This document shows, piece by piece, positions 10,209 to 18,460 of a stretch of 64,000 bases of DNA (the first letter of the stretch is position 1; every line of letters starts with the position of its first letter). Origin of the DNA: Streptomyces sp. JHA26. GTDB lineage: Bacteria > Actinomycetota > Actinomycetes > Streptomycetales > Streptomycetaceae. The stretch is from positions 1-64,000 of the forward strand of contig NZ_BDJC01000013.1 of the NCBI RefSeq assembly GCF_002005565.1, read 5' to 3'. The translations under genes were made by a program, and so were the position numbers. Under the pieces are notes generated by a model. That model saw nothing but the letters and a program-made list of their open reading frames with translations. It was not told where the DNA came from and ran no database searches.

Positions 10209-10868
10209 TCAGGCGACCAGGCCGTGCCGGTAGGCGTAGACGACGGCCTGGACGCGGTCGCGCAGGCCGAGCTTGGTGAGGATGCGGGACACGAAGGTCT
10301 TGACGGTCTCGTGGCTGATCACGAGGACCGCGGCGATCTCGCTGTTGGACAGGCCGTCCGCGATGAGGCGCAGGACCTCCAGCTCACGGGGCGTCAGCGG
10401 GATGTCCTGCGTGCTTCCCTGCGCGGGCCGGATGCGGGCGGCGTACCGGCCCACGAGCCGACGCGTCACCTCGGGGTCCAGCAGCGCCGCGCCCAGGGCC
10501 ACGGTCCGGATGCCGTGCAGCAGCCGGTCCGGCGGCGCGTCCTTGAGCAGGAATCCGCTCGCTCCGGCCCGCAGCGCCTCGTAGACGTACTCGTCCAGGT
10601 TGAACGTCGTCACCACGAGCACCTTCACGGGGTGCTCCACCCCGGCTCCGGCCAGCAGACGGGTGGCCTCGATGCCGTCGAGCACCGGCATGCGCACGTC
10701 CATCACCACGACGTCCGGGCGCAGCCGCCCGGCCAGTTCGACCGCGGTCCGCCCGTCCCCGCACTCGCCCGCCACCTCCATGTCGGGCTGCGCGCCGATG
10801 ATCGTCGACAGCCCGGTGCGGATCAGCGCCTGGTCGTCGCAGACCAGGACCCGGACCGGCGCGCTCAC
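10209..10868 (-). CDS. NarL/FixJ-family response regulator
   Basis: A 219-residue two-domain regulator. The receiver domain has the acidic pair Asp11-Asp12, the phospho-acceptor Asp57 in VVVMDVRMP, Thr87/88 and Lys109. The C-terminal LuxR-type helix-turn-helix begins LTPRELEVLRLIADGLSNSEIA and continues ISHETVKTFVSRILTKLGLRDR. The GTG start overlaps the kinase stop (GTGA), so the two are coupled. It is the last gene of a three-gene operon (CPBP protease, kinase, regulator) and its obvious partner is the adjacent kinase. Target genes are unknown. Confidence 0.95.
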   Translation of the reverse strand: MSAPVRVLVCDDQALIRTGLSTIIGAQPDMEVAGECGDGRTAVELAGRLRPDVVVMDVRMPVLDGIEATRLLAGAGVEHPVKVLVVTTFNLDEYVYEALRAGASGFLLKDAPPDRLLHGIRTVALGAALLDPEVTRRLVGRYAARIRPAQGSTQDIPLTPRELEVLRLIADGLSNSEIAAVLVISHETVKTFVSRILTKLGLRDRVQAVVYAYRHGLVA

Positions 10869-12031
10869 ACCGGGCTCCCCGCGGGTATCCGCGCCCGGAC
10901 CAGGAAGCCCCCGCCCGCGCGGGGGCCCGCGCTGAAGTCGCCGTCCAGGACGCCGACGCGTGCGCGCAGGCCCTCCAGGCCCCGCCCGCTGCCGCCGGGG
11001 GACGCGTCCCGCGTCCCGGAACCGTCCGTGCCGACCTCCACGGTGATCTCCCTCTCGCCATGGCGCACCAGGACCGAGGTCCGGCCGCCGTGGTCGTGCT
11101 TGAGCGCGTTCGTCAGGGCCTCCTGCACGATCCGGTAGGCCACGAGGTCGGCGCTGCCGGTCGAGGCCGGCGGGGTGCCCTCCTCGGTGAACTCCACCGG
11201 CTGCCCGGCCAGTCGCGTCTGCTCGACGAGCGTGAGCACCCTGCCCACGGGCGGCGTCCGGTCCTCACCGCCGTGGCCGGTGCCGTGGTCGGGGTTGAGC
11301 AGGTCCAGCAGGTGCCGCAGATCGGTGATGGCGCGCCGGCCCGTGTCGCTGACGGCGGTCAGGGCCTGGTCGAGGCGGTCGGGCGCGGCGGTCAGGTACC
11401 GGGCCGCCTCGGACTGCACCACCATCGCCGTCACGTGGTGGGTCACGACGTCGTGGAGCTCGCGGGCGATCCGGGTGCGCTCGGCGCTGCGGGCGTCCTC
11501 GGCGACGCGGCGGCGGCGTTCGGCCTCCGCGGCCCGGACGGAGCGCATCCACGCGCCGATGCCCCACACGAGGGCCAGCACCAGGTAGAACGTCACGAAC
11601 TCGATCGCCGGTTCGCCCGGCCCGCGACGGTGGAGCTCGACCGCCAGGGCCGCGAACGCCACGGTGGCCGCGACGAGGGTGGCGCGACGGTAGCGCTCCG
11701 TCCAGGACCCCGCGCTCAGCAGTGCGACGGGCAGCGCGGTGCCGGCGACGAGGTGGTAGCCGCGCAACTGGTCGAGGGCGAAGCCGCCCGACACCAGGGC
11801 GAGGCAGACGAGCGGCCACCGCCGGCGCACGGCCAGCGGGAGGCACTGCAGGACCGCCGCGAGGACCGCCGGCGCGTCGGCGGGCCGGGTCGGCAGGCCG
11901 CCGATCTGCGTGCCGTCGCCGTGGAAGACGGGCATGAGCGACGCGACGAGGAGCAGCGCCCCGAGCGGCAGGTCCCGGACCGTGACATCGAGGCGGTGCC
12001 ACGCCTCCAGGAACCGTCGACGATCGATCAC
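10865..12031 (-). CDS. Two-component sensor histidine kinase (HisKA_3 type)
   Basis: A 388-residue membrane kinase. About four or five hydrophobic segments occupy residues 20-160, forming a sensor with no large extracellular domain. The dimerisation and phosphotransfer region has His193 in RIARELHDVVTHHV; the ATPase domain follows with YRIVQEALTNALKH (N box) and GRGLEGLRARV (G box). The start is GTG 12031, which overlaps the stop of the CPBP gene by 4 bp. The intramembrane sensing type is common for cell-envelope stress kinases in actinobacteria; the signal here is not known. Confidence 0.93.
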   Translation of the reverse strand: MIDRRRFLEAWHRLDVTVRDLPLGALLLVASLMPVFHGDGTQIGGLPTRPADAPAVLAAVLQCLPLAVRRRWPLVCLALVSGGFALDQLRGYHLVAGTALPVALLSAGSWTERYRRATLVAATVAFAALAVELHRRGPGEPAIEFVTFYLVLALVWGIGAWMRSVRAAEAERRRRVAEDARSAERTRIARELHDVVTHHVTAMVVQSEAARYLTAAPDRLDQALTAVSDTGRRAITDLRHLLDLLNPDHGTGHGGEDRTPPVGRVLTLVEQTRLAGQPVEFTEEGTPPASTGSADLVAYRIVQEALTNALKHDHGGRTSVLVRHGEREITVEVGTDGSGTRDASPGGSGRGLEGLRARVGVLDGDFSAGPRAGGGFLVRARIPAGSPV

Positions 12032-12867
12032 CGGGGCAGTGTAACGGCGGAGTCGGCCTTCGCGGCACGCCGGGCGCCGAACCGCACGATGTTCCCGCGC
12101 CGGTGGGCCAGCCACAGGAACACCAGGGTCAGCAGCGCCCCGAAGGCCACCGCGTACACGCTGCCCTCCGGGCCGAACTCGCCGCCGGTGAGCAGCTTCG
12201 GGCCCGACGTCGTGGTGTCCAGCAGCCCGTGGTTGGTGCCGTTGCCGGAGACCTCCGAGCTGAAGATGCCGGCCAGGGCGAAGTTCCAGCCGAAGTGCAC
12301 GCCGATCGTCAGCCACAGGCTGCGGGTGGCTGCGTAGGCGGCGGCGAGCATGAAGCCGGCCTCGACGGCGATGGCGAGGGCGCCCCACAAGGTCGCGTGC
12401 TCGTTGAGCAGGTGGGAGAGGCCGAACACGAGGCCGGTCAGGCCCAGCGCGAGGTAGGTGCCGATGTGCTCCTCGATGATCCGGAACAGCACCCCGCGGT
12501 ACACCACTTCCTCCGCCACGGCGGCTCCGGCCATGAAGCCGGCCAGCCCCAGCGCGCCCGTCACCGAGCCGAGGCCCTCGACCTCGGTGTACCCGGAGGA
12601 GAGGAGGTTCGTGATGACGGCGCTGAACATTCCGACACCGATCAGGACGCCCCAGGCGGTCTTGGACACGGCGCCCTCCCGGGCGACGTCCTGGGCGGGC
12701 CGGTGCTCGGTCCGCCGGACCACCCACGCGTACACCAGCACCACCAGCGCGGCCCCCGTGAAGCCGAGGACCAGCGTGAGTCCGTCGTTGTCCTTCACCG
12801 CGTTGATGGCGTTGCCGGTGATGGCGTACATCACCATCACGGCCAGGAACTGCCAGACAAACCTCAC
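12028..12867 (-). CDS. CPBP-family intramembrane metalloprotease
   Basis: A 279-residue protein with about eight hydrophobic segments. The CPBP (Abi, DUF CAAX-like) active-site motifs are present: EEVVYRGVLF (the paired glutamates and Arg), a FGLSHL histidine segment, and HFGWNFALAG. These glutamates and histidines coordinate metal in related Rce1/MroQ proteases. It is first in an operon with the kinase and regulator below, with 4-bp overlaps, so it may take part in signal reception or be a feedback element. The GTG start has AAGGGG upstream. Confidence 0.88.
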   Translation of the reverse strand: MRFVWQFLAVMVMYAITGNAINAVKDNDGLTLVLGFTGAALVVLVYAWVVRRTEHRPAQDVAREGAVSKTAWGVLIGVGMFSAVITNLLSSGYTEVEGLGSVTGALGLAGFMAGAAVAEEVVYRGVLFRIIEEHIGTYLALGLTGLVFGLSHLLNEHATLWGALAIAVEAGFMLAAAYAATRSLWLTIGVHFGWNFALAGIFSSEVSGNGTNHGLLDTTTSGPKLLTGGEFGPEGSVYAVAFGALLTLVFLWLAHRRGNIVRFGARRAAKADSAVTLPR

Positions 12868-13031
12868 GGGGATCCCCTTTCCTCGGGCCCGCGGCCGAGT
12901 GCCGCGTGCTGTACCGGACGCTACGGATCCGGCGGCCGAAGATCGTCACCTCACGGTGGACACCTGGCTGTAGCTCGCACGGGGGACAAGCGCCCCCGGG
13001 AACGCCCGGGCACACTGGCTAACCTCGTCCC

Positions 13032-13946
13032 ATGACCCACGACTTCGCCGACGCCCTCGTCCGTGGCCGGCCCCTCGTGCTCGACGGTGGCATGTCCAAC
13101 CAGCTGGAGTCGGCGGGCCACGACCTGAGCGACGCCCTGTGGTCGGCGCGGCTGCTCGCCGAGCGGCCCGAGGCGATCACCGAGGCGCACCTCGCCTACT
13201 TCGAGGCGGGCGCGGACGTGGCGATCACGGCGAGTTACCAGGCGACCTTCGAGGGGTTCGCGGCACACGGCATCGGCCGGGAGCGGGCCGCCGGGCTGAT
13301 GGCGCTCAGCGTGGAACTGGCTCGGGAGGCCGCCCGCCGGTCCGGCGCCGCCCGCCCGCTGTGGGTGGCGGCGTCGGCCGGACCGTACGGGGCGATGCTC
13401 GCGGACGGCTCCGAGTACCGGGGCCGGTACGGGCTCACCGTCGCCGAGCTGGAACGCTTCCACCGTCCCCGGCTGGAGGTGCTGGCCGCCGCCCGCCCCG
13501 ACGTGCTCGCGCTGGAGACCGTCCCCGACACCGACGAGGCCACGGCACTGCTGCGGGCGGTGCGCGGACTCGGCGTGCCGGCCTGGCTGTCGTACACCGT
13601 CGCGGGCGGCCGCACCCGCGCCGGCCAGCCGCTGGAGGAGGCGTTCGGTCTGCCGGCGGAGGCGGAGGAGGTCGTCGCGGTCGGCGTGAACTGCTGCGCT
13701 CCGGCGGACGTGGACCACGCCGTCGCCGTCGCGGCCCGGGTGACGGGCAAGCCGGTCGTGGCGTACCCGAACAGCGGGGAGTCCTGGAACGCCGGCGCCC
13801 GGGCGTGGACCGGCCCGTCCGCGTTCGACGCCGGGCGGGTGCGGGGGTGGCGGGCGGCCGGGGCGCGGCTGATCGGCGGCTGCTGCCGGGTGGGGCCGGA
13901 CTCGATCGCCGGGGTGGCGCGGGCTCTGGCCACCCCGGCGCCGTAG
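13032..13946 (+). CDS. mmuM: Homocysteine S-methyltransferase
   Basis: A 304-residue MmuM-type enzyme that transfers a methyl group from S-methylmethionine (or SAM) to homocysteine to form methionine. The homocysteine-binding barrel starts with VLDGGMSNQLE. The three zinc-ligand cysteines are found in VGVNCC (one Cys) and the late LIGGCCRVGP (two Cys). ITASYQATFEGF and ALETVPDTDEA are further family segments. Cytosolic. It is monocistronic and divergent from the CPBP operon. The 6-bp gap to the convergent metallo-beta-lactamase gene leaves no room for a terminator. Confidence 0.93.
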   Translation: MTHDFADALVRGRPLVLDGGMSNQLESAGHDLSDALWSARLLAERPEAITEAHLAYFEAGADVAITASYQATFEGFAAHGIGRERAAGLMALSVELAREAARRSGAARPLWVAASAGPYGAMLADGSEYRGRYGLTVAELERFHRPRLEVLAAARPDVLALETVPDTDEATALLRAVRGLGVPAWLSYTVAGGRTRAGQPLEEAFGLPAEAEEVVAVGVNCCAPADVDHAVAVAARVTGKPVVAYPNSGESWNAGARAWTGPSAFDAGRVRGWRAAGARLIGGCCRVGPDSIAGVARALATPAP

Positions 13947-13952
13947 GGGCGT

Positions 13953-14594
13953 TCAGCCGAGGTCGACGGACTCCCCCGGGGTCAGTCGGTGGTACCGGGC
14001 GCCGATGCCGGGGCCCTGGTCGCCGAGGAAGCCGCCGACCATCGCGGTGCCGATGTCGTTGAGGGCGCCGTCGTGGACGGCGTAGGCGTCGCGCGGGGCG
14101 ACCTCGCGGACGTAGTCGATCAGGTGGCCGACGGTGGACCAGGGGGCGTGGACCGGCAGCAGCAGTGTGCCGACGGGGGCGGCGGGGACGGTCAGGGCGT
14201 CTCCGGGGTGGAAGAGGGTGCCGTCGACGAGGAAGCCGACGTTGGGGATGCGGGGGATGTCGGGGTGGAGGGCCGCGTGCCAGGTGCCGTGGACCTGGAC
14301 GTCGAAGCCGGCCGCGTCGAAGGCCGACCCCTCCCCGACGGCGGTGACCCGGGTGCCGAGGCCGTCGAGCCGGGCGGCGACGGCGGAGTTGGTCCAGATA
14401 CGCAGGTCCGGGTTGTGCTCGGCGGCCCGGCGCAGGGTCTCCTCCGAGAAGTGGTCGAAATGTTCGTGAGTGACCAGGACCGCGTCGGCGCCGTCCAGCG
14501 CCCGCGGGTCGGTCAGCCCGCCCGGGTCGACGACCAGGCGGCGGCCGTCCCGCTCGACGCGGACACAGGCGTGGCCGAACTTGGTGAGCTGCAT
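13953..14594 (-). CDS. MBL-fold metal-dependent hydrolase (UPF0173/UlaG-like)
   Basis: A 213-residue compact metallo-beta-lactamase fold protein. Metal-site motifs are FGHACVRVE at the start, VTHEHFDHFSEETL (HXHXDH, residues ~45-58), GTWHAALHPDIP and HPGDAL. The ATG at 14594 follows from family starts (MQLTKFGHAC). Substrate unknown; this group includes L-ascorbate-6-phosphate lactonase-like and many general hydrolases. It is divergent from the MarR gene across 97 bp that holds a cluster of GTACAA/TTGTAC half-sites, so it is probably the regulator's target. Confidence 0.88.
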   Translation of the reverse strand: MQLTKFGHACVRVERDGRRLVVDPGGLTDPRALDGADAVLVTHEHFDHFSEETLRRAAEHNPDLRIWTNSAVAARLDGLGTRVTAVGEGSAFDAAGFDVQVHGTWHAALHPDIPRIPNVGFLVDGTLFHPGDALTVPAAPVGTLLLPVHAPWSTVGHLIDYVREVAPRDAYAVHDGALNDIGTAMVGGFLGDQGPGIGARYHRLTPGESVDLG

Positions 14595-14622
14595 GACTGA
14601 CACCTTCCAGAAGAATACAAGT

Positions 14623-14666
14623 AGGTTGTACAAATTAATTGTACGACTGATCTGTACAACTGACCT
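14623..14666. promoter_or_regulatory. Candidate MarR operator cluster
   Basis: The A+T-rich gap between the divergent hydrolase and MarR genes contains GTACAA-N5-TTGTAC (14628-14644), an overlapping TTGTAC at 14626 and a further GTACAA at 14654-14659. Two-fold symmetric sites of this size in a divergent promoter are typical MarR operators. This predicts repression of both genes by the MarR protein. Confidence 0.65.
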
Positions 14667-14691
14667 GTCCGTGTCTGCGTAGGCTGGGGGC

Positions 14692-15123
14692 ATGGACGAG
14701 GACACACTGGCCGAGGAGCTGCGGCAGTCGATCGGGGAGCTGGTCCGGGCGGTACGGACCGTGGACACCATGTCGCCCGGGGAGGCGGCCGTCCTCGGGT
14801 TCCTCGACCGGAGCGGCCCGCTCACCACGGCGGACCTCGCCCACCGGCGCGGCGTCACGCACCAGTCGGCGGCCAAGTCCGTGAAGGACCTGACCAGCGC
14901 CGGCCTGGCACGCACCGAGCCGCACCCCGGTGACGGTCGCAAGCTCCTGGTACACATCACCGACGCCGGCCGCGCCCGCCTGCGGGACGAACGCGACCGA
15001 CGTGCTCACACCCTGGACGCCGCCATCCGTGACACGTTCAGCCCCGAGGAACAGCGGCACCTGCGCCAGTGCGTCCCCCTGCTGTCCCGCCTGACGGCCC
15101 GTCTCACCGGCAGGATCCAGTGA
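14692..15123 (+). CDS. MarR-family transcriptional regulator
   Basis: A 143-residue winged-helix regulator. The DNA-binding part is visible as LTTADLAHRRGVTHQSAAKSVKDLTSAGLARTEPHPGDGRKLLVHIT (helix-turn-helix then the beta wing, about residues 44-90), flanked by dimerisation helices at both ends. The start ATG at 14692 follows a GGGGG tract. It probably represses itself and the divergent MBL hydrolase through the palindromic cluster between them. The ligand is unknown. Confidence 0.93.
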   Translation: MDEDTLAEELRQSIGELVRAVRTVDTMSPGEAAVLGFLDRSGPLTTADLAHRRGVTHQSAAKSVKDLTSAGLARTEPHPGDGRKLLVHITDAGRARLRDERDRRAHTLDAAIRDTFSPEEQRHLRQCVPLLSRLTARLTGRIQ

Positions 15124-15179
15124 TCGTTTCAGGACCTTCGACGGGGAGTGTCCCGCCGGGCCCCCTGTGCCGTGGGTGG

Positions 15180-15851
15180 TCAGCCGCCCATGTCCACGCT
15201 GTTGTCGGGCGCCCCGTCGCCGAACGGGGGCAGGTCGCCGCGTTCCACGGGTGCCGTGGCGGCGGGCCGGGGCGAGGGCAGGGTGGCCGCGGCCTCGGCG
15301 GCGTCGGGCCGGTGGACGGCCTCGGCGGCCCGGTCCAGGACCTCGCGCGGCACGTCGTCCTCGGCGGACAGCCGGACCACGTGCCCGTTCTTCGGCAGGG
15401 CGTACTCGTGCTGTCCGCCGCCGGTGCGGTACCAGGCCTCGCCGTCGCGCTCGCACACGGCCCGCCCACCGGTGTCGTCGCCGACCGGCAGGCTGCGGCA
15501 GGTGCCCTCGGTCATCGAGCCCCGCTCGACGGACAGGCGCAGCAGCGCGCCCGAGCCGTCGACGAGATAGGTGGCGGAGAAGCCGTCGTCGCCGAGCACG
15601 CCGACGGACTGCCGGGCCAGGGTGAGGTCGGACGTTCTGGTGACGTACACCAGTTCGGGGGCGATGCCGAGCGCCTCCGCCCGGTTCCTCAGCTCGTTCG
15701 GGGTGAGGAAGACCTCCTCGGCCGCGGCGGAGGCGGCCTCGGCGGACGCCGCGGCGGCGACCGGGTCGCCGGCCGGCCCCTCCGTACCGCAGGCGGTGAG
15801 CAGCAGCGGGGCCAGCAACAGCGGCGGCAGGACGCGCACATGACGAATCAT
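15180..15851 (-). CDS. Secreted lipoprotein, function unknown
   Basis: A 223-residue protein with a type II signal peptide: MIRHVRVLPPLLLAPLLLTAC, lipobox LLTAC, acylated Cys21. The mature N-terminus is Ala-rich and flexible (about residues 25-45), then a globular part of ~130 residues with a cysteine pair in GTCRSLP and RAVCERDGEAWY. The C-terminal ~40 residues are Pro/Ala-rich. It should be anchored to the outer face of the membrane. No named family recognised. The adjacent hydrolase gene lies 4 bp upstream on the same strand and is probably co-transcribed. Confidence 0.75.
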   Translation of the reverse strand: MIRHVRVLPPLLLAPLLLTACGTEGPAGDPVAAAASAEAASAAAEEVFLTPNELRNRAEALGIAPELVYVTRTSDLTLARQSVGVLGDDGFSATYLVDGSGALLRLSVERGSMTEGTCRSLPVGDDTGGRAVCERDGEAWYRTGGGQHEYALPKNGHVVRLSAEDDVPREVLDRAAEAVHRPDAAEAAATLPSPRPAATAPVERGDLPPFGDGAPDNSVDMGG

Positions 15852-15855
15852 GTGG

Positions 15856-16776
15856 TCATCCTGCCGTACGGCCGCCGTCCGACCGGCCGTCGCCGGAAAG
15901 GTGCCGTGCGGTGCTCCGCCAGAACCCGAGCAGAGCCTCGGCGAGTGCTTCGGGCGCCTCTTCGGCGATGTGGTGGCCGGAGTCGATCGGGCCGCCGTGC
16001 GGCGGACCGGCCGTCCAGTCGCGCCAGACGGCCGGCACGTCACCGTAGAGGTCGGCCATGTCGTCACGGGTGGCCCACAGCACCTGGACCGGGCAACCGA
16101 TGCGCCGGCCCGCCCGCCGGTCGGCGTCGTCGTGCTCCCGGTCGACCCCGAGTCCGGCCCGGTAGTCCTCGCACATGGCGTGCACGGTGTCCGGGTCGTG
16201 GATCGCGCGCCGGTAGTCGGCGTACGCCTCGGCGCCCATCTGCTCGGCGGTGGCCCTGTACCAGGCGTCGGGGTCGGCGTTGATGACGCGCTCGGCGGGC
16301 TTGTCGGTCTGCCCGAGGAAGAACCAGTGCCACCAGCTCGCGGCGAACCCGGCGTCGCAGCGCCGCAGCGCCTCCCCGAGGGGGACGGCGTCCAGCACGC
16401 TGAGCGCGGACACGGACCGCGGGTGGTCCAGGGCGAGCCGGGTGGCCACGTACGCGCCCCGGTCGTGGCCGACCACGGCGAACCGTTCGTGACCGAGGCG
16501 GCGCATGACCGCCAGGCAGTCGCCGGCCATGGCGCGCTTGGAGTACGGGGTGTGCCGCTCGTCCGTCGGGGGCTTGTCGGACTCGCCGTAGCCGCGCAGG
16601 TCCGGGCAGACCACCGTGTGGCCGGCCGAGGCGAGCAGCGGGGCGACGCGGTGCCAGGTCACGTGCGTGCGCGGATGGCCGTGCAGGAGCAGCACCGCCG
16701 GTCCGCTGCCGCCGTGCCGCACCCGCAGGCGGACGCCGTTCCCCTCGCACCGCGTCAGTGTGAAACCGTCGAACAT
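15856..16776 (-). CDS. Alpha/beta hydrolase related to haloacetate dehalogenases
   Basis: A 306-residue alpha/beta hydrolase. The oxyanion-hole HGHPRTHVTWHRV, nucleophile Asp in VVGHDRGAYVATRLALDHP, and the WWHWFFLGQTDKP cap segment closely recall fluoroacetate dehalogenase (FAcD). The catalytic His is in DSGHHIAEEAPEAL. In FAcD the nucleophile is followed by two carboxylate-binding arginines (DRGGR); here the first is kept and the second is Tyr. It may therefore act on other substrates, such as epoxides or esters. The ATG has GGGAGG upstream. The lipoprotein gene follows 4 bp later. Confidence 0.85.
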   Translation of the reverse strand: MFDGFTLTRCEGNGVRLRVRHGGSGPAVLLLHGHPRTHVTWHRVAPLLASAGHTVVCPDLRGYGESDKPPTDERHTPYSKRAMAGDCLAVMRRLGHERFAVVGHDRGAYVATRLALDHPRSVSALSVLDAVPLGEALRRCDAGFAASWWHWFFLGQTDKPAERVINADPDAWYRATAEQMGAEAYADYRRAIHDPDTVHAMCEDYRAGLGVDREHDDADRRAGRRIGCPVQVLWATRDDMADLYGDVPAVWRDWTAGPPHGGPIDSGHHIAEEAPEALAEALLGFWRSTARHLSGDGRSDGGRTAG

Positions 16777-16897
16777 GCGGCCTCCCGCTCCTCGGACGTC
16801 GCGGCACGCCTGCCCCGGACCGCCGTGCCCACACGTCGGCGCGGCCTCCCGCACCCGGCGGGCCGGGGGCAGGACGGCACCTCCGCGTCCGCGGCGC

Positions 16898-17245
16898 TCA
16901 GCCCTTCGACGCGACGGGGTCCGGTCCGTGCGCCGCCGCCTCCCTGGAGAGCAGGACGGCCGACAGCAGGCTCAGGCCGGGAGCCGCCTCGCGCAGGGCC
17001 TTGACGGCGTGGACGGAGTCGGCCGGGCCCTCGTACCCGGCGGCGGCGAGGCGCTCGCGGACCCAGCGGGCGCGCAGGTCGGCGTCGGGGGCGGCGGCCG
17101 CCCGCTCCACCAGGGCGACGGCGCGCTCCAGACCGGGCCGCTGCTCCGGGGGCGCGTCGGCGAGCGCCTCCCGAAGGCCCTCGGCGACGACTTCCGCGTC
17201 CCGCAGGACCAGGACATCGAGTTCCGTTCTTCCACGTCCGAACAT
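16898..17245 (-). CDS. Small conserved protein of unknown function
   Basis: A 115-residue, mostly helical, soluble protein with a high Ala/Arg/Glu content. It has one start (ATG 17245, after GGAAGAACGG in the other direction is not seen; the upstream ribosome site is weak). Sequence features are LVLRDAEVVAEGLREALADAP and AVALVERAAAAPDADLRARWVRERLAAAGY, which suggest three or four helices. No signal peptide or membrane segment. No family recognised. It is divergent from the VOC gene, with a 129-bp gap. Confidence 0.6.
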   Translation of the reverse strand: MFGRGRTELDVLVLRDAEVVAEGLREALADAPPEQRPGLERAVALVERAAAAPDADLRARWVRERLAAAGYEGPADSVHAVKALREAAPGLSLLSAVLLSREAAAHGPDPVASKG

Positions 17246-17374
17246 GACGTCATGGTCGGCGCCCCGTGCCGTGCGCATCAAGGAACTTGAGGCCTTTCTG
17301 AGCTGCGCGGCCCGGCGGCCGGGGTGTCCGATTCCTTCAAGACGGGCCCCGGCCGTGCCGCCTACGGTGGCGCC

Positions 17375-17773
17375 ATGACCGCACGATTCGACGCCATCGG
17401 CCTGGTCGTCTCCGACATGGCCGCCTCCGTGACCTTCTACCGCCGGCTCGGTTTCGCCTTCCCCGAGGGGGCCGGGGAGCAGCCGCACGCCGAGGCCGTG
17501 CTGCCGGGCGGGACCCGGCTGCTGCTCGACACCGAGGAGACCGTCCGCTCCTTCCACCCCGGGTGGCGGCCGCCGGCCGGCGGCGGACGGGCCTCGCTCG
17601 CGCTGCTGTGCGACGCGCCCGAGGAGGTGGACGCGCTGTACGAGGAGCTGACCGCCGCCGGACACCACGGCGAGCTACCGCCCTGGGACGCCTTCTGGGG
17701 GCAGCGCTACGCCGTCGTGCACGACCCGGACGGCAACGGCGTCGACCTGTTCGCCCCGCGGGCGCCCCAGTAG
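17375..17773 (+). CDS. VOC-family (glyoxalase/bleomycin-resistance fold) protein
   Basis: A 132-residue single-chain vicinal oxygen chelate protein with two beta-alpha-beta-beta-beta modules. Visible elements are [20 protein letters not shown] at the start, [27 protein letters not shown] in the middle and the final [17 protein letters not shown]. The last segment provides a typical metal or ligand position. Function unknown; relatives bind antibiotics or catalyse metal-dependent reactions. Its 3' end overlaps the convergent AraC gene by 99 bp, which is unusual for functional pairs. Confidence 0.85.
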   Translation: MTARFDAIGLVVSDMAASVTFYRRLGFAFPEGAGEQPHAEAVLPGGTRLLLDTEETVRSFHPGWRPPAGGGRASLALLCDAPEEVDALYEELTAAGHHGELPPWDAFWGQRYAVVHDPDGNGVDLFAPRAPQ

Positions 17774-18442
17774 CGCGGCCGGGGACAGACCGGTCAGCTC
17801 CCGTACGTCCCGGGTCAGGTGCGCCTGGTCCGCGTACCCGGCCCGGGCGGCCGTCTCCGCGAGGGCCGTGCCGGCCCGGGCGAGGGCCAGGGCGCGTTGC
17901 AGCCGCAGTACGCGGGCCAGCGTCTTGGGTCCGTAGCCGAAGGCGGCCAGCGAGCGACGGTGCAGCCGGCGCGCCCCGACGCCGAGTGCGTCGGCGGTGG
18001 CGGCGACCGGGCGGCCCGCGTCGAGGGCGGCCACGATGCGGCTCAGCAGCGGGTCGGGGGGTCCGGCGCCGGCCGCCAGGGTCAGCGCCGCCTCCTCCAG
18101 GCCACGTGCCGGGTCGTGGGCGGCGTTCACCCGCGCGGTCAGGCGTCGCACCTCGGCGGCGGGCCGGAGGTCGGCCAGGTCGACGCGCCGGTCGCGCAGC
18201 GTGTGCGCGGGGACGCCGAGGAGGGCGGGGGCGGTGCCGGGGCGGAAACGGACGCCCGCCCAGGGGCTCGGGGCGCCGTCGGTGACGTGGGCGCGGGTGT
18301 CGGGGCCGGCCACCAGCAGCCGGCCGTCGTGCCACAGCAGGTCCATGCAGCCGTCGGGCAGGACCCGTCCCGGGCCCTCTCCGGTGGGGGTGTTGGTCCA
18401 TACCACCGCGCCGGGCAGTCGGCAGGCGCGTTCCGCGTACAC
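17675..18442 (-). CDS. AraC-family transcriptional regulator
   Basis: A 255-residue regulator. The N-terminal half contains the DUF6597-like AraC sensor segment ([22 protein letters not shown]). The C-terminal half has two helix-turn-helix motifs: [40 protein letters not shown] and [32 protein letters not shown], ending near residue 225. The GTG at 18442 is the only reasonable start. Its last ~33 codons lie antisense to the VOC gene, and those residues fall outside the DNA-binding domain. VOC and AraC genes are often found together, so it may control the VOC gene. Confidence 0.88.
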   Translation of the reverse strand: MYAERACRLPGAVVWTNTPTGEGPGRVLPDGCMDLLWHDGRLLVAGPDTRAHVTDGAPSPWAGVRFRPGTAPALLGVPAHTLRDRRVDLADLRPAAEVRRLTARVNAAHDPARGLEEAALTLAAGAGPPDPLLSRIVAALDAGRPVAATADALGVGARRLHRRSLAAFGYGPKTLARVLRLQRALALARAGTALAETAARAGYADQAHLTRDVRELTGLSPAALLGRPRGEQVDAVAVRVVHDGVALPPEGVPGR

Positions 18443-18460
18443 GCCGGTCAGATTACGACC

